Shown here piece after piece: positions 37,095 to 45,832 of a stretch of DNA of 45,986 nt. The translations under genes were made by a program, and so were the position numbers. The DNA is from Nitrospira sp. Lineage in GTDB: Bacteria; Nitrospirota; Nitrospiria; Nitrospirales; Nitrospiraceae. The first letter of the stretch is position 1. Every line of letters begins with the position of its first letter. Below the pieces are notes generated by a model. That model saw only the letters and a list, made by a program, of their open reading frames with translations, searched no databases and had not been told where the DNA came from. The stretch covers positions 1 through 45,986 of the forward strand of contig VOPR01000038.1 in NCBI GenBank assembly GCA_009594995.1, given 5' to 3'.

Positions 37095-39278
37095 ATGATT
37101 CGCCCACGTCTCTTTCTCTCCGCCGTCAGTGAGGAACTCCGCACCGTCCGCCAGTCGGTGGCTGCCACAGTCCGCACACTCGGATTCGATCCTGTCTCTC
37201 AAGACGATTTCCCAACCGGCTATGGCGAACTGCGTGAGTGGCTGCGTGAACAGGTCAACTCCTGCGAAGGCCTCATCCAACTCGTTGGTCAGGCCTATGG
37301 AGCCGAGCCGTCCAACGTAGATCCGGAATATGGCCGCGTCTCCTATACCCAGTTCGAATTCCTCTACGCACGGAAGCGCAATAAGAAAACATGGGTCATT
37401 GTCATAGGGAAGGACTTTGAGCTCGACAAGCCGATTGCCGAACAGGACTTGCCACGTACCCACGACCATTCGGACCCGTTCGGTTACCAAATTGAGCGAC
37501 GATCGCTCCAACAGAATTATCTCAGCAGACTGAACCAAGACAATCACCTGCGCCATACCGCGAATAATGGCACCGAATTACAGAACATCATTCTCCGCCT
37601 GCGCGATGACTTGGGCGAACTGCGACGAGGGGGCGAACGCAGAGAACGCCGACTCACCAAGGCGGTCATCTCCATCCTTTTAGGGCTTGTGATTCTAGGT
37701 GGCGGCGGCTGGTGGGGCTATCACCAGCTGCAGCGTGGAGTGCAACAAGTCAGCCTAGTGAATACCGAGAAGATTCGCGCCCACCTTCTGCAGACCACGG
37801 AAGAAACCCATCGGCGAGAGCTGACGGAGGCCGAGGCAGCGACCGACTGGAAAAGACGTCAGGAACTTCGGGATGCCGCCAACCATGCACACAGCATACG
37901 CCTATCCCGCATCGAGGAATTGGCTGCCTCGTTTGCCGAAATTGAGGGACGTGGCACAAGCACGGGCATTTTTCAGGAGATGACTCGCATCCTCAGCGAA
38001 CAAGGCGTGGACGAGGCCATCTCGTATGTGGGGGCACAGCGGCCCTCGATCCTCCAAACAGTTCGCACCCGCGCGACAGTTGCTCGCGAACACAACCGCG
38101 CCGACCTTCAACCTCTGCTCCGGGCCGCTGCCCTGCAGCAGGCCAAAGGCGAAGCTACCGAGGCTCGTAATCTGTACACAGACATCTTCGCCGTTGAGCC
38201 GGATTGGCCAGACGCTCTCCACGCCTTCTTCTGGTTTCTGACCGATCAGGGAGACCTCGCACGTGTCCACACCACCCTGGTCGAAACCAAACGCGAGTAT
38301 GAAGAAGCCCACCGGATGGCTCAGCGCCTAACCACGAGCGACCCCGGCAATACCGACTGGCAGCGCGACCTCTCCGTGTCCTATGAGAAGCTCGGCGATG
38401 TGGCCGTCGCGCAAGGGAAGCTGGACGAGGCCGCGAAGGCCTACCGCGACAGCCTGGCGATTCGGAAGCAACTGGCAGCCAGCGACCCCGGCAATACCGG
38501 CTGGCAGCGCGACCTCTCCGTCTCCTATGAGCGGCTCGGCGATGTGGCCGTGACGCAAGGGAACCTGGACGAGGCTACCGAGTGGTTCCAGAAAAGTCGT
38601 CTGAATTGGCAAGACCTGCAGAAAAAAGACCCGACGAACGCTGATTGGCAGCGGGGCATAACTATCCCGTTAAACCAACTCGGCGATGTGGCCGTCGCGC
38701 AAGGGAAGCTGGACGAGGCCGCGAAGGCCTACCGCGACAGCCTGGCGATTGCGAAATCCCTGGCGGCGAGCGACCCCGGCAATACCGACTGGCAGCGCGA
38801 CCTCAGCGTCTCCTACAGCAAGCTCGGCAACGTGGCGGTCGCGCAAGGGAAGCTGGACGAGGCCGCGAAGGCCTACCGCGACAGCCTGGCGATTCGGAAG
38901 CAACTGGCAGCCAGCGACCCCGGCAATACCGGCCGGCAGCGCGACCTCTCCGTCTCCTATGAGCGGCTCGGCGATGTGGCCGTCGCGCAAGGGAAGCTGG
39001 ACGAGGCCGCGAAGGCCTACCGCGACAGCCTGGCGATTGCGAAATCCCTGGCGGCGAGCGACCCCAGCAATACCCAGTGGCAGCGCGACCTCAGCGTCTC
39101 CTACGCGAAGCTGGCTAGTCTGACTGAACTGCGCAAGAAAACCGGCGAATCGCGTGCCTATTGGAAGCAAGCCTTTGATGTGCTCTCGGAGATCGACAAA
39201 CGGGGTCTGCACCTCTCGCCCAAAGACCGAGAGGTTTTGAAAATTCTGCGTCAGAAGGCCGGCGTCGATGCAAGCTGA
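37095..39278 (+). CDS. DUF4062 / membrane helix / TPR protein
   Basis: A 727-residue protein. Residues 1-150 are a DUF4062 domain (RPRLFLSAVSEELRTVRQSV; NSCEGLIQLVGQAYGAEP), a TIR-related fold found in conflict proteins. A single membrane helix lies near residue 195 (AVISILLGLVILGGGGWWGY). After a helical linker the C-terminal third is made of TPR-like units, each 48 residues, of the form DWQRDLSVSYEKLGDVAVAQ then GKLDEAAKAYRDSLAI. The units are almost identical in DNA, a sign of recent expansion. It starts 78 bp after the TIR-receiver gene and closes the island; the convergent trmL gene follows. A role as a membrane-bound receptor or scaffold for the STAND system is inferred. Confidence 0.82.
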   Translation: MIRPRLFLSAVSEELRTVRQSVAATVRTLGFDPVSQDDFPTGYGELREWLREQVNSCEGLIQLVGQAYGAEPSNVDPEYGRVSYTQFEFLYARKRNKKTWVIVIGKDFELDKPIAEQDLPRTHDHSDPFGYQIERRSLQQNYLSRLNQDNHLRHTANNGTELQNIILRLRDDLGELRRGGERRERRLTKAVISILLGLVILGGGGWWGYHQLQRGVQQVSLVNTEKIRAHLLQTTEETHRRELTEAEAATDWKRRQELRDAANHAHSIRLSRIEELAASFAEIEGRGTSTGIFQEMTRILSEQGVDEAISYVGAQRPSILQTVRTRATVAREHNRADLQPLLRAAALQQAKGEATEARNLYTDIFAVEPDWPDALHAFFWFLTDQGDLARVHTTLVETKREYEEAHRMAQRLTTSDPGNTDWQRDLSVSYEKLGDVAVAQGKLDEAAKAYRDSLAIRKQLAASDPGNTGWQRDLSVSYERLGDVAVTQGNLDEATEWFQKSRLNWQDLQKKDPTNADWQRGITIPLNQLGDVAVAQGKLDEAAKAYRDSLAIAKSLAASDPGNTDWQRDLSVSYSKLGNVAVAQGKLDEAAKAYRDSLAIRKQLAASDPGNTGRQRDLSVSYERLGDVAVAQGKLDEAAKAYRDSLAIAKSLAASDPSNTQWQRDLSVSYAKLASLTELRKKTGESRAYWKQAFDVLSEIDKRGLHLSPKDREVLKILRQKAGVDAS
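38337..39110 (+). repeat. Six tandem 144-bp repeats encoding TPR units
   Basis: Units begin at 38337, 38481, 38625, 38769, 38913 and 39057, exactly 144 bp apart. All except the third (38625) are close to identical in bases; the third is diverged. Each encodes 48 residues of TPR-like sequence inside the DUF4062 protein. The last unit is incomplete. Confidence 0.95.
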
Positions 39279-39347
39279 ATATACCCGCCAACTATCGCTC
39301 GGCGACTGCACATGGGATAGGTTCTGGAGCCTGTGCTCTTCGCTTCG

Positions 39348-39812
39348 TTACAGGCACTTTCCAAATTCGACCTGCCGCCAGGCTTCATACAACACCACCG
39401 CCACCGAATTGGACAGATTGAGGCTGCGGCTGCCGGGCACCATCGGCACCCGGATGCGTTGTTGATCGGAGAAGCTGCCGAGAATCTCCGGCGGCAACCC
39501 GCGGCTTTCCGGGCCGAACACAAACGCATCGCCCTCCGCGTATCGAACAAGATCGTATCGCTGCGTGCCCTTCGTCGAAACGGCAAACAGCCGCCGATCT
39601 TTCAAGCCTTCCAGACACGCCTCCCAAGTCTCATAGACCAGGAGCGTGGCGAATTCGTGGTAGTCGAGCCCCGCGCGCAGGAGTTGTTTGTCCTCCAGCG
39701 TAAAGCCCAGCGGTTTCACCAAATGGAGACGGGCCCCGGTATTGGCACAGAGACGGATGATGTTGCCGGTGTTCGGTGGAATTTCCGGTTGATACAAGAT
39801 GACGTCAAACAT
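39348..39812 (-). CDS. trmL: tRNA (cytidine(34)-2'-O)-methyltransferase
   Basis: A 154-residue SPOUT methyltransferase that 2'-O-methylates the wobble cytidine or uridine of leucine tRNAs. The sequence has the expected order: VILYQPEIPPNTGNIIRLCA, LHLVKPLGF, a middle DAFVFGPESRGLP, and the knotted C-terminal VPMVPGSRSLNLSNSVAVVL that binds S-adenosylmethionine. The start at 39812 is the family start; the longer frame has an unrelated leader. It runs convergent to the conflict island and ends 70 bp from it. Confidence 0.95.
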   Translation of the reverse strand: MFDVILYQPEIPPNTGNIIRLCANTGARLHLVKPLGFTLEDKQLLRAGLDYHEFATLLVYETWEACLEGLKDRRLFAVSTKGTQRYDLVRYAEGDAFVFGPESRGLPPEILGSFSDQQRIRVPMVPGSRSLNLSNSVAVVLYEAWRQVEFGKCL

Positions 39813-39911
39813 GATGACAGGGGAACCGATTGAGGTGTGATCGTCAGCAGCGAGCGGATGGGGCAGCCGGCCGGTCATCCGGATACGGCTCCCCCTCAAC
39901 CCGTCGGTCAA

Positions 39912-40367
39912 TCAGGAGCGAAAGGCCTGCACATCGCCGGATTTGCGCAGCATCTTATTCACTTCATCGAGATGCAGTTCTTCGCCCACGATCATCTCTC
40001 GAGCATACTCTTCCAACAAGACGGACTTGCCCTCCGCCAGTTTCAGCAGGTCGTAATAGGAGGCGACGGCCGCTTTCTCGTGCTCCAGGCTTTCCCGCAG
40101 AATGTCTCCGACATCGTGCTTTTCCGTTTCAAGCAGGGTCCCGATTTTCAGCGACGGATGGCCACCCAGCAGGGTCACCAGTTCGCCGGCCTTGTGAGCA
40201 TGGGCCAAGCTCTCATCCGCGTTGCCCTTCAACCACGACACGATCGGAATACGATTGTACCCGTAGATCATGAGCGCATAGTGCGTGTACCGCACAACAC
40301 CCGCCAGCTCCAGCTCCATGATCCGGTTCAGGATCCCGACGGCCCGTTCTGTCTCTTGTTCGTTCAT
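39912..40367 (-). CDS. Bacterioferritin-like iron-storage protein
   Basis: A 151-residue four-helix ferritin-like protein that would store iron or detoxify ferrous iron and peroxide. The first helix has LNRIMELELAGVVRYTHYAL with a ferroxidase-type glutamate, and later helices carry ESLAHAHKAGELVTLL, ESLEHEKAAVASYYDLLKLA and GEELHLDEVNKMLRKSG, with the usual E/H pairs. The start at 40367 has GGAG 7 bp upstream; the frame start at 40391 lacks it. It belongs to the ferritin-like superfamily near bacterioferritin; haem-binding methionine was not located with confidence. Confidence 0.85.
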   Translation of the reverse strand: MNEQETERAVGILNRIMELELAGVVRYTHYALMIYGYNRIPIVSWLKGNADESLAHAHKAGELVTLLGGHPSLKIGTLLETEKHDVGDILRESLEHEKAAVASYYDLLKLAEGKSVLLEEYAREMIVGEELHLDEVNKMLRKSGDVQAFRS

Positions 40368-40422
40368 CTCACATCTCCGATCACGCAGCACCCTTGCCGC
40401 ATCCTAAGTTTCACGCGGTTGA

Positions 40423-41514
40423 CTAGACGTTGAAACGGAAGTGCATCACGTCGCCGTCCCGCACGACGTACTCTTTCCCTTCCAATCGCATCTTGCCTTT
40501 TTCCTTCGCGCCCGCCTCGCCCTTGCAGGCGATGTAATCGTCGTAGCCGATCACTTCCGCGCGAATGAACCCCTTTTCAAAATCACCGTGGATCACCCCG
40601 GCGGCCTGCGGCGCGGTGTCGCCGATATGAATCGTCCAGGCGCGCACTTCTTTCACGCCGGCCGTAAAGTACGTTTGCAGGCCGAGAAGCTGATAGGCGG
40701 CGCGAATGAGGCGATTCAGCCCCGGCTCCTTCATCCCGATATCGGCGAGGAATTCCTGTTTCTCCTCATCGGAGAGCACGGCAATTTCCGACTCCAGGGC
40801 CGCGCAAATGGCCACCACCGGCGCGCCTTCCTTAGCGGCATACTCTTCCACGCGGGTCAGCAGCGGATTGTTGGAAAATCCCTTTTCGGCCACGTTCGCC
40901 ACGTACATCACCGGTTTCATCGTCAGTAAGCAGAGGGGTTTCAGCAGAGCCCGTTGCGCCGGATCCAGCTTCATCGTTCGCGCCGGCTTGCCCTCGTTCA
41001 GACAGGCCGCCACTTGCACGAGCAGATCGCCCAACTTTGCCGCATCTTTGTCGCCCGAGCGAATGAGCTTCACGTTCCGTTCTTGCGCCTTCTCCACGGT
41101 GGTCAAGTCGGCCAATGCCAACTCCGTCACGATGGTGGCGATATCGGAAATCGGATCGACCTTGCCCGCCACATGCACCACATTGTCGTCTTCAAAACAG
41201 CGCACCACATTCACGATCCCGTCGGTCTCGCGAATGTTGGCGAGGAATTGATTGCCCAATCCTTCACCCTTTGACGCCCCCGCCACCAGTCCGGCGATAT
41301 CGACGAACTCGGTCGTGGCATATTGCATCCGCTGCGGCGTGACAATGTCGGCCAGCGCCTGCATCCGTGCATCCGGCACTTCGACGATCCCGATATTCGG
41401 CTCGATCGTGCAGAATGGATAATTCTCCGCCGCGATTCCCGACTTTGTCAGCGCATTAAAGAGAGTGGACTTACCGACGTTCGGCAGCCCGACGATTCCA
41501 CATTTCACACTCAT
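40423..41514 (-). CDS. ychF: YchF/Obg-family redox-regulated ATPase
   Basis: A 363-residue P-loop ATPase of universal distribution (OLA1 in eukaryotes). G1 is [14 protein letters not shown], followed by [20 protein letters not shown], the G3-like [20 protein letters not shown], and a C-terminal TGS domain ([24 protein letters not shown] stretch, with [17 protein letters not shown]). It binds ribosomes and prefers ATP over GTP. Length and sequence are typical. It is followed by the ferritin-like gene after 55 bp. Confidence 0.97.
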   Translation of the reverse strand: MSVKCGIVGLPNVGKSTLFNALTKSGIAAENYPFCTIEPNIGIVEVPDARMQALADIVTPQRMQYATTEFVDIAGLVAGASKGEGLGNQFLANIRETDGIVNVVRCFEDDNVVHVAGKVDPISDIATIVTELALADLTTVEKAQERNVKLIRSGDKDAAKLGDLLVQVAACLNEGKPARTMKLDPAQRALLKPLCLLTMKPVMYVANVAEKGFSNNPLLTRVEEYAAKEGAPVVAICAALESEIAVLSDEEKQEFLADIGMKEPGLNRLIRAAYQLLGLQTYFTAGVKEVRAWTIHIGDTAPQAAGVIHGDFEKGFIRAEVIGYDDYIACKGEAGAKEKGKMRLEGKEYVVRDGDVMHFRFNV

Positions 41515-41773
41515 GACGATCCCTTCCTGATCATGACACTATTGGTTCAATCCCGTCGCTCCCCGCGCCCTCAGTGCTTTCAGAAGGCAGAAACAACGGA
41601 GGCGCATTCTACGTGTTCAAGGCCGGTCCGGTCCACTCCCCACTTCTCATGTCGAAGAGACCGGCGTAGGCATCGACCTTCAGTTTGAGTCCCCACCCGC
41701 CGACAGGTAGATGAGAAGAACCCAGGCCTGGATTTCTGCAATGGGCGATCCTCATCCACTCGGAGAATCCCTG

Positions 41774-42466
41774 ATGACCCGTTCCATCGCCCTCTCCGCC
41801 AGCTTGAGCCTGAATGTGCTCTGCGTCGGGGCCCTGCTGGTCGGCTGGGTGGCTCCCAACGTCCCCGCCACCTTCAATCCCCACGTCACCGTGCCGACCA
41901 TTGCCGCATCCGCGCGTATTCATCCGCTGGCGGCGGTGATCGGCTCCGTGACTATCGGCGAGTTGATTTTTGTCGCGCCGGGCGCTTCAGTCCGAGGCGA
42001 CGAGGGACAAAACATTTATATCGGGGATCACAGTAACGTGCAGGATGGCGTGGTCATCCACGGGCTGGAAACCTTCGAGGGCGACCATGAATTACCGGAG
42101 AATGAAGTACGAGTCGGAGCGAAAACCTATTCTGTCTACATCGGGAAACGAGTCTCGCTCGCCCACCAATCCCAGGTGCATGGCCCGGCCAGGATCGGGG
42201 ATGATACCTTTGTCGGCATGCAGGCACTCGTCTTCCGCACAGAACTCGGCGACCACGTGGTGGTCGAGCCGGGCGCCAAACTCATCGGCGTCAAGGTTGC
42301 GGCCGGCCGTTATGTGCCGGCACTCACTCTCGTCACCACGCAGGAGCAAGCCGACGCCCTGCCCCTGATCACACCTACGTACCCATACCGGAATCTCAAC
42401 GAAGGCGTCGTGAGTGTAAACCTGCAGTTGGCCAAGGGAGGCCAACCGAAACAGATCGAGCGCTAA
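41774..42466 (+). CDS. Exported gamma-class carbonic anhydrase-like protein
   Basis: A 230-residue left-handed beta-helix protein of the Cam/CaiE type. A signal peptide or anchor (LSASLSLNVLCVGALLVGWV) precedes hexapeptide repeats. Conserved catalytic positions appear to be present: ASVRGDEGQ (Arg, Asp), HSNVQDGVVIHG (Gln and metal His) and LAHQSQVHG (the other two metal His). The acidic loop typical of Cam lies between (ETFEGDHELPENEVRV). The start at 41774 has GGAGA 7 bp upstream; an upstream frame start at 41711 adds an unsupported leader. Periplasmic CO2/bicarbonate interconversion is the likely role. Confidence 0.85.
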   Translation: MTRSIALSASLSLNVLCVGALLVGWVAPNVPATFNPHVTVPTIAASARIHPLAAVIGSVTIGELIFVAPGASVRGDEGQNIYIGDHSNVQDGVVIHGLETFEGDHELPENEVRVGAKTYSVYIGKRVSLAHQSQVHGPARIGDDTFVGMQALVFRTELGDHVVVEPGAKLIGVKVAAGRYVPALTLVTTQEQADALPLITPTYPYRNLNEGVVSVNLQLAKGGQPKQIER

Positions 42467-42470
42467 TTCG

Positions 42471-43532
42471 CTATCCTCTCCCCTCCGAGGAACCAACCGG
42501 AGCGGGCATGGGCGGTACCGCCGCATCAGGGTTGCGAAACAGCGCCCCGGACGCCTGGATGATCCAATTCACTAGATCGGTATCGTTCTGCTGCACATGT
42601 GCGCCGGTGGTGGCCATCAGGCCATAGGCATGCCGGGACAAGGCGTACCGGCTAAAATTCCGCATGGTGGCCTCACGCTTCCAGGTCGCGCCGATCACAC
42701 GAAACCCCTCCCCTTGCATGACGGCCATCGACGGAAAATTACCGTGCTCGTCGCCGTAGTGCCACTCGCACATCACGATATCTTTCGGCAGCCGGTCGCG
42801 TAACGCCTTTCCATACCCCGCGGCAATGCCATGGAGATGCCTGGTCATCGCGCCGGGAAATTCAGCGGGACTCAACGCCATGTCGGCCCACATCCAGGTC
42901 TCCACGCCTTTTGCTTTCAGGTGGTCGTGGATTCGCAAGACATCGCTGACAAACAGATTGGCCGGAATCATCACCTCACCCAGCTTCAACCATTTCGACA
43001 CTTGCCCGACGGTCCAGCCGAATGCCTCGTCATGGCCGATATGGATTGCCCGGGGGTGCACTGCGTCGATGACCTCATCGAGGAACGGAAACACCACGGC
43101 ATAGGTGGCGTCGTGCCGCGGATCATAAGAGACCGCATTGAACATCAAGTTCGGATATTGCCTCTGAAAAAATTTTTCCTGGTGCGTGAGCAGCTTGACC
43201 TCCGGAATCACTTCCAATCCATGCGCGCGGGCATAGCCCACCCAGGACTGAAACTCCGCTTTGGTCCAGGCACTCGCATTCGGTTTCCAGGGCGCATGTT
43301 CGAACATCACTCCGTCCGTGAGCAACACCTGAACAGCCGTAAACCCGGCCGCCTGAGCTTCATTCACAAATCCTCGCGCGCGTTCCAGCGGCACAGTCCC
43401 CGTCAGGACAAAATGCATAATCCGCATCGGCTCTTCCTTGCCCCCTGACGATGACTCTGCCGCCGCACTCCCCGCCCACGAACCGCTCCACAGTACCAAC
43501 AGCACGCATAGCAGCACACTCAACCGGCGCAT
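42471..43532 (-). CDS. Exported glycoside-hydrolase-family-20-like protein
   Basis: A 353-residue secreted protein with a signal peptide (RRLSVLLCVLLVLWSGSWAG) and a TIM-barrel resembling beta-hexosaminidase (GH20). The strand AIHIGHDEAFGW carries the D-E pair that corresponds to the GH20 catalytic residues, with other barrel parts such as EVIPEVKLLTHQEK and DIVMCEWHYGDEHG. The start at 43532 has GGGAGGG 4 bp upstream. The C-terminal stretch is Pro-rich. Its substrate is unknown and the fold is diverged, so an inactive or altered enzyme is possible. Confidence 0.75.
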   Translation of the reverse strand: MRRLSVLLCVLLVLWSGSWAGSAAAESSSGGKEEPMRIMHFVLTGTVPLERARGFVNEAQAAGFTAVQVLLTDGVMFEHAPWKPNASAWTKAEFQSWVGYARAHGLEVIPEVKLLTHQEKFFQRQYPNLMFNAVSYDPRHDATYAVVFPFLDEVIDAVHPRAIHIGHDEAFGWTVGQVSKWLKLGEVMIPANLFVSDVLRIHDHLKAKGVETWMWADMALSPAEFPGAMTRHLHGIAAGYGKALRDRLPKDIVMCEWHYGDEHGNFPSMAVMQGEGFRVIGATWKREATMRNFSRYALSRHAYGLMATTGAHVQQNDTDLVNWIIQASGALFRNPDAAVPPMPAPVGSSEGRG

Positions 43533-43929
43533 TTTTCCCTCCCCATCGAAACCGAACACTGTTCACACTCACGCACTGATATGCAGGCAGGCACCAGACT
43601 CTCACCACTCGCCGGTACCGGCGCCACCTGTTTTCATGACAACGCATGAATACGTAGACAAAAAATCAGGTCGGCAAAATACACGGAGACCAGGACCAGG
43701 TCAAGAAATCCTGTCGACAAACAGCCGCGATAAGCAGATTGATCGAGATTTGTAGAGCAACGTAGGACACTGCAATGGAATTCAACTACAGAAATGGCCG
43801 GCCAGCCGTGAAGAAACCGCTCACGTTCCAGGATATTCAATTACCTGCTCAAAAGTGGGGCAGGCCGTGTAGCGGGCAGGACTATGGAGAGAAGGTGGAG
43901 TAGACCGACGGGAGAAGGATGCCTATGGG
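43533..43929. other. Intergenic region, no gene seen
   Basis: A 397-bp gap between two minus-strand genes, AT-richer from 43640. It contains a perfect 14-bp palindrome CGCCGGTACCGGCG (43610-43623), 78 bp upstream of the GH20-like gene, which might be an operator. A 68-codon antisense frame here has no ribosome-binding site or family match. Confidence 0.4.
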
Positions 43930-44559
43930 CTAATCAGTCAGGATTCGGTACTCGCTGACCCGGCCATCCGGACCAAACCGGAGGACCAGCGTCTCCGAAT
44001 CAAGCCGGAACATCCCACGCTCTGGACCCAGCAGATAGGCCTCGTCCCAATTTTTCCACGAATGCCCGCCATCACCGGCCCCCAACAATTCATGGATGCG
44101 ATCACGCGACAATCCAGCAAGCGGCATCGTCCCAAGCAGGTCATCGACCATACACAGACGATCGGGCCAGCGCGGGTCCGCTGCGTGGTTGGCTTTCCAC
44201 AACTGGGAGTCAAAGGGGCGCCGATGCCAATGGTCTTCGAGGGACGGACCAAGGAAAAGGAAGCTCAGCGTGAACAGATAGGGCAGCGAGAGACCGGCAG
44301 CAAACGCCACCGGTCGATACGCAGGACCTCGCCAGCGCCGGAGCAGCACCAGCGTCCCCAATGATACCCAGGGGAGCGCGGTCACGGCCGCCATCAGCAT
44401 TACCAGCCAGGGGGGCCTGGTGTCATACGTGACAGCCAGTCCAAACCAGCCGTTGAAGATCGTGAACCATTGCGAAAGGAACCAGAAACAGGTAGCGGAC
44501 AGGACAACGCCGGCGAGGAACAAGGTGAGGCGAGGAGCACGACGAGCGAATGCCAGCAT
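43930..44559 (-). CDS. Membrane protein with C-terminal SmpA/BamE-like domain
   Basis: A 209-residue protein. The N-terminus has three hydrophobic segments (LTLFLAGVVLSATCFWFL; WLVMLMAAVTALPWVSLGTL; FAAGLSLPYLFTLSFLFLG). The C-terminal 80 residues follow the SmpA/OmlA (BamE-like) pattern: a helix with LAGLSRDRIHELLGAG, then WKNWDEAYLLGPE and ETLVLRFGPDGRVSEYRI as beta strands. The role is unknown. It is a single gene between gaps. Confidence 0.6.
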   Translation of the reverse strand: MLAFARRAPRLTLFLAGVVLSATCFWFLSQWFTIFNGWFGLAVTYDTRPPWLVMLMAAVTALPWVSLGTLVLLRRWRGPAYRPVAFAAGLSLPYLFTLSFLFLGPSLEDHWHRRPFDSQLWKANHAADPRWPDRLCMVDDLLGTMPLAGLSRDRIHELLGAGDGGHSWKNWDEAYLLGPERGMFRLDSETLVLRFGPDGRVSEYRILTD

Positions 44560-44765
44560 AAACGAATAACCACCTCTGCGTGATCGGGACGGACAGCTGT
44601 CTGTGCAGAATCAGTCTACCGGGCGCCTTCGTTTCCCCAAAACTATTCCTATTCTTTCGTCAGCAGGAGGGAGGCCAGTCGCGGCCGGACCGATGCGACA
44701 TCCGGCGATACATAACAAACAGAAGAAGCGGTTGACTCCACGAAATGATCTGCTATCAATCATGG

Positions 44766-45095
44766 ATGAGGTTTAGAACGTTGCCCCTTGGCTCAGCCTG
44801 CCTGCTGCTTGGAGTATTATTGAGCGCACCTGGCTCGGCACAGAATCCGGAGGACTCGGCCCTCGCCCCCAAGACCGGGAAGGCCATTCAGAGCGATACA
44901 CCCCTCGCCGCCACAACCAAGCGCGGCCACTGCAACCCGGCGAGTACGCGCTGCCAGCTTCCTCACCACCCTGTTCAACCGAAGGATTCCGACTTGAATG
45001 GGCGAACCGAGTCGGGCCGCCGGCTGACGCCGGAAAGTTCTCTCAACGATGAGAGTCGAACCGGCCCGGTGATCGCAGTTCCACCGGCAAAATAG
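44766..45095 (+). CDS. Small secreted protein, unknown
   Basis: A 109-residue protein with a clear signal peptide (LPLGSACLLLGVLLSAP, cleavage after GSA). The mature part is polar, Ser/Thr/Pro-rich and probably disordered, and has one close cysteine pair (HCNPASTRCQLP). The frame also allows a start at 44745; 44766 is preferred because it puts the basic residues at the very N-terminus. No family is recognised and no strong ribosome-binding site is seen. Confidence 0.45.
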   Translation: MRFRTLPLGSACLLLGVLLSAPGSAQNPEDSALAPKTGKAIQSDTPLAATTKRGHCNPASTRCQLPHHPVQPKDSDLNGRTESGRRLTPESSLNDESRTGPVIAVPPAK

Positions 45096-45177
45096 TCCAG
45101 AGTTCTGTAGTCACCTACTCTGCCGCAGTAGCCCCATCTTCGCCATCTTCGCCAGCGGCAATTGAAGCATAGGTGCG

Positions 45178-45675
45178 TCACGATGCCCCGTCAGCTGGTT
45201 GTTGATGCGTTCGTGCGCGGAGCTGATGCCGTTTCAATTGACTGATGAGATACACGAGGATGACGATATTCAGCAGCAACAGTGCGATTCGAAGCAGCGA
45301 GACCTGTTCGGCAAGCTCATAGAACTCCAACGGCAACAGGAGAGCCGTTGAGATCACGGTGAGGTAGGCGGCCCAGGAATATTCCAGCCACAGCCCGATC
45401 CCTTCGACCAACAACATTCCCGCATAGCCCAGACTCACGACCGCAGCAACCAGGACGCTATGGGGCTGAAGGGCGTCCACCTTCAACACCAAGGCGTGCA
45501 GGAAACGGGAATCCGCGTTCAGATGAAGGGTTTCAATCAACAACGAGAAGAGCGTTGCAATCTCTGCATGCACAAGCTTGAGAAGACCCAGCCCCAGCAT
45601 CAGCAACAGGATGCCCTTTACCAGCTTAAACACCGCGATGACGACCAGACCGGTCTGGTGTGTCCTTCTCTCCAT
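45178..45675 (-). CDS. DUF2127-type membrane protein
   Basis: A 165-residue protein with four hydrophobic segments: VVIAVFKLVKGILLLMLGLG near the start, VLVAAVVSLGYAGMLLVEGI, AYLTVISTALLLPLEFYELA, and LLRIALLLLNIVILVYLISQ at the end. The general pattern fits the DUF2127 family of small inner-membrane proteins. AGGAAG precedes the ATG at 45675. Function is unknown. Confidence 0.7.
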   Translation of the reverse strand: MERRTHQTGLVVIAVFKLVKGILLLMLGLGLLKLVHAEIATLFSLLIETLHLNADSRFLHALVLKVDALQPHSVLVAAVVSLGYAGMLLVEGIGLWLEYSWAAYLTVISTALLLPLEFYELAEQVSLLRIALLLLNIVILVYLISQLKRHQLRARTHQQPADGAS

Positions 45676-45832
45676 CAGTACTTCCTGCGACGCCCCCGCG
45701 CAATGCTAGGCAAATCTTTCCCTACGTAGCCGCCCCGTCACATCCAGCGAGAATGAGCAAATTACTTTGGATGATTCGACGTTCGCCCTACACTGACACT
45801 AGTCACAGCCACGTATCATCAGAGGAGATTCT

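Noticed and set aside
38337..39110. CRISPR array
   Set aside because: The regular repeats have no spacers and encode TPR units within one frame.
43634..43840. 68-codon minus-strand frame in the 43.6-kb gap
   Set aside because: No ribosome-binding site, signal or recognisable domain.
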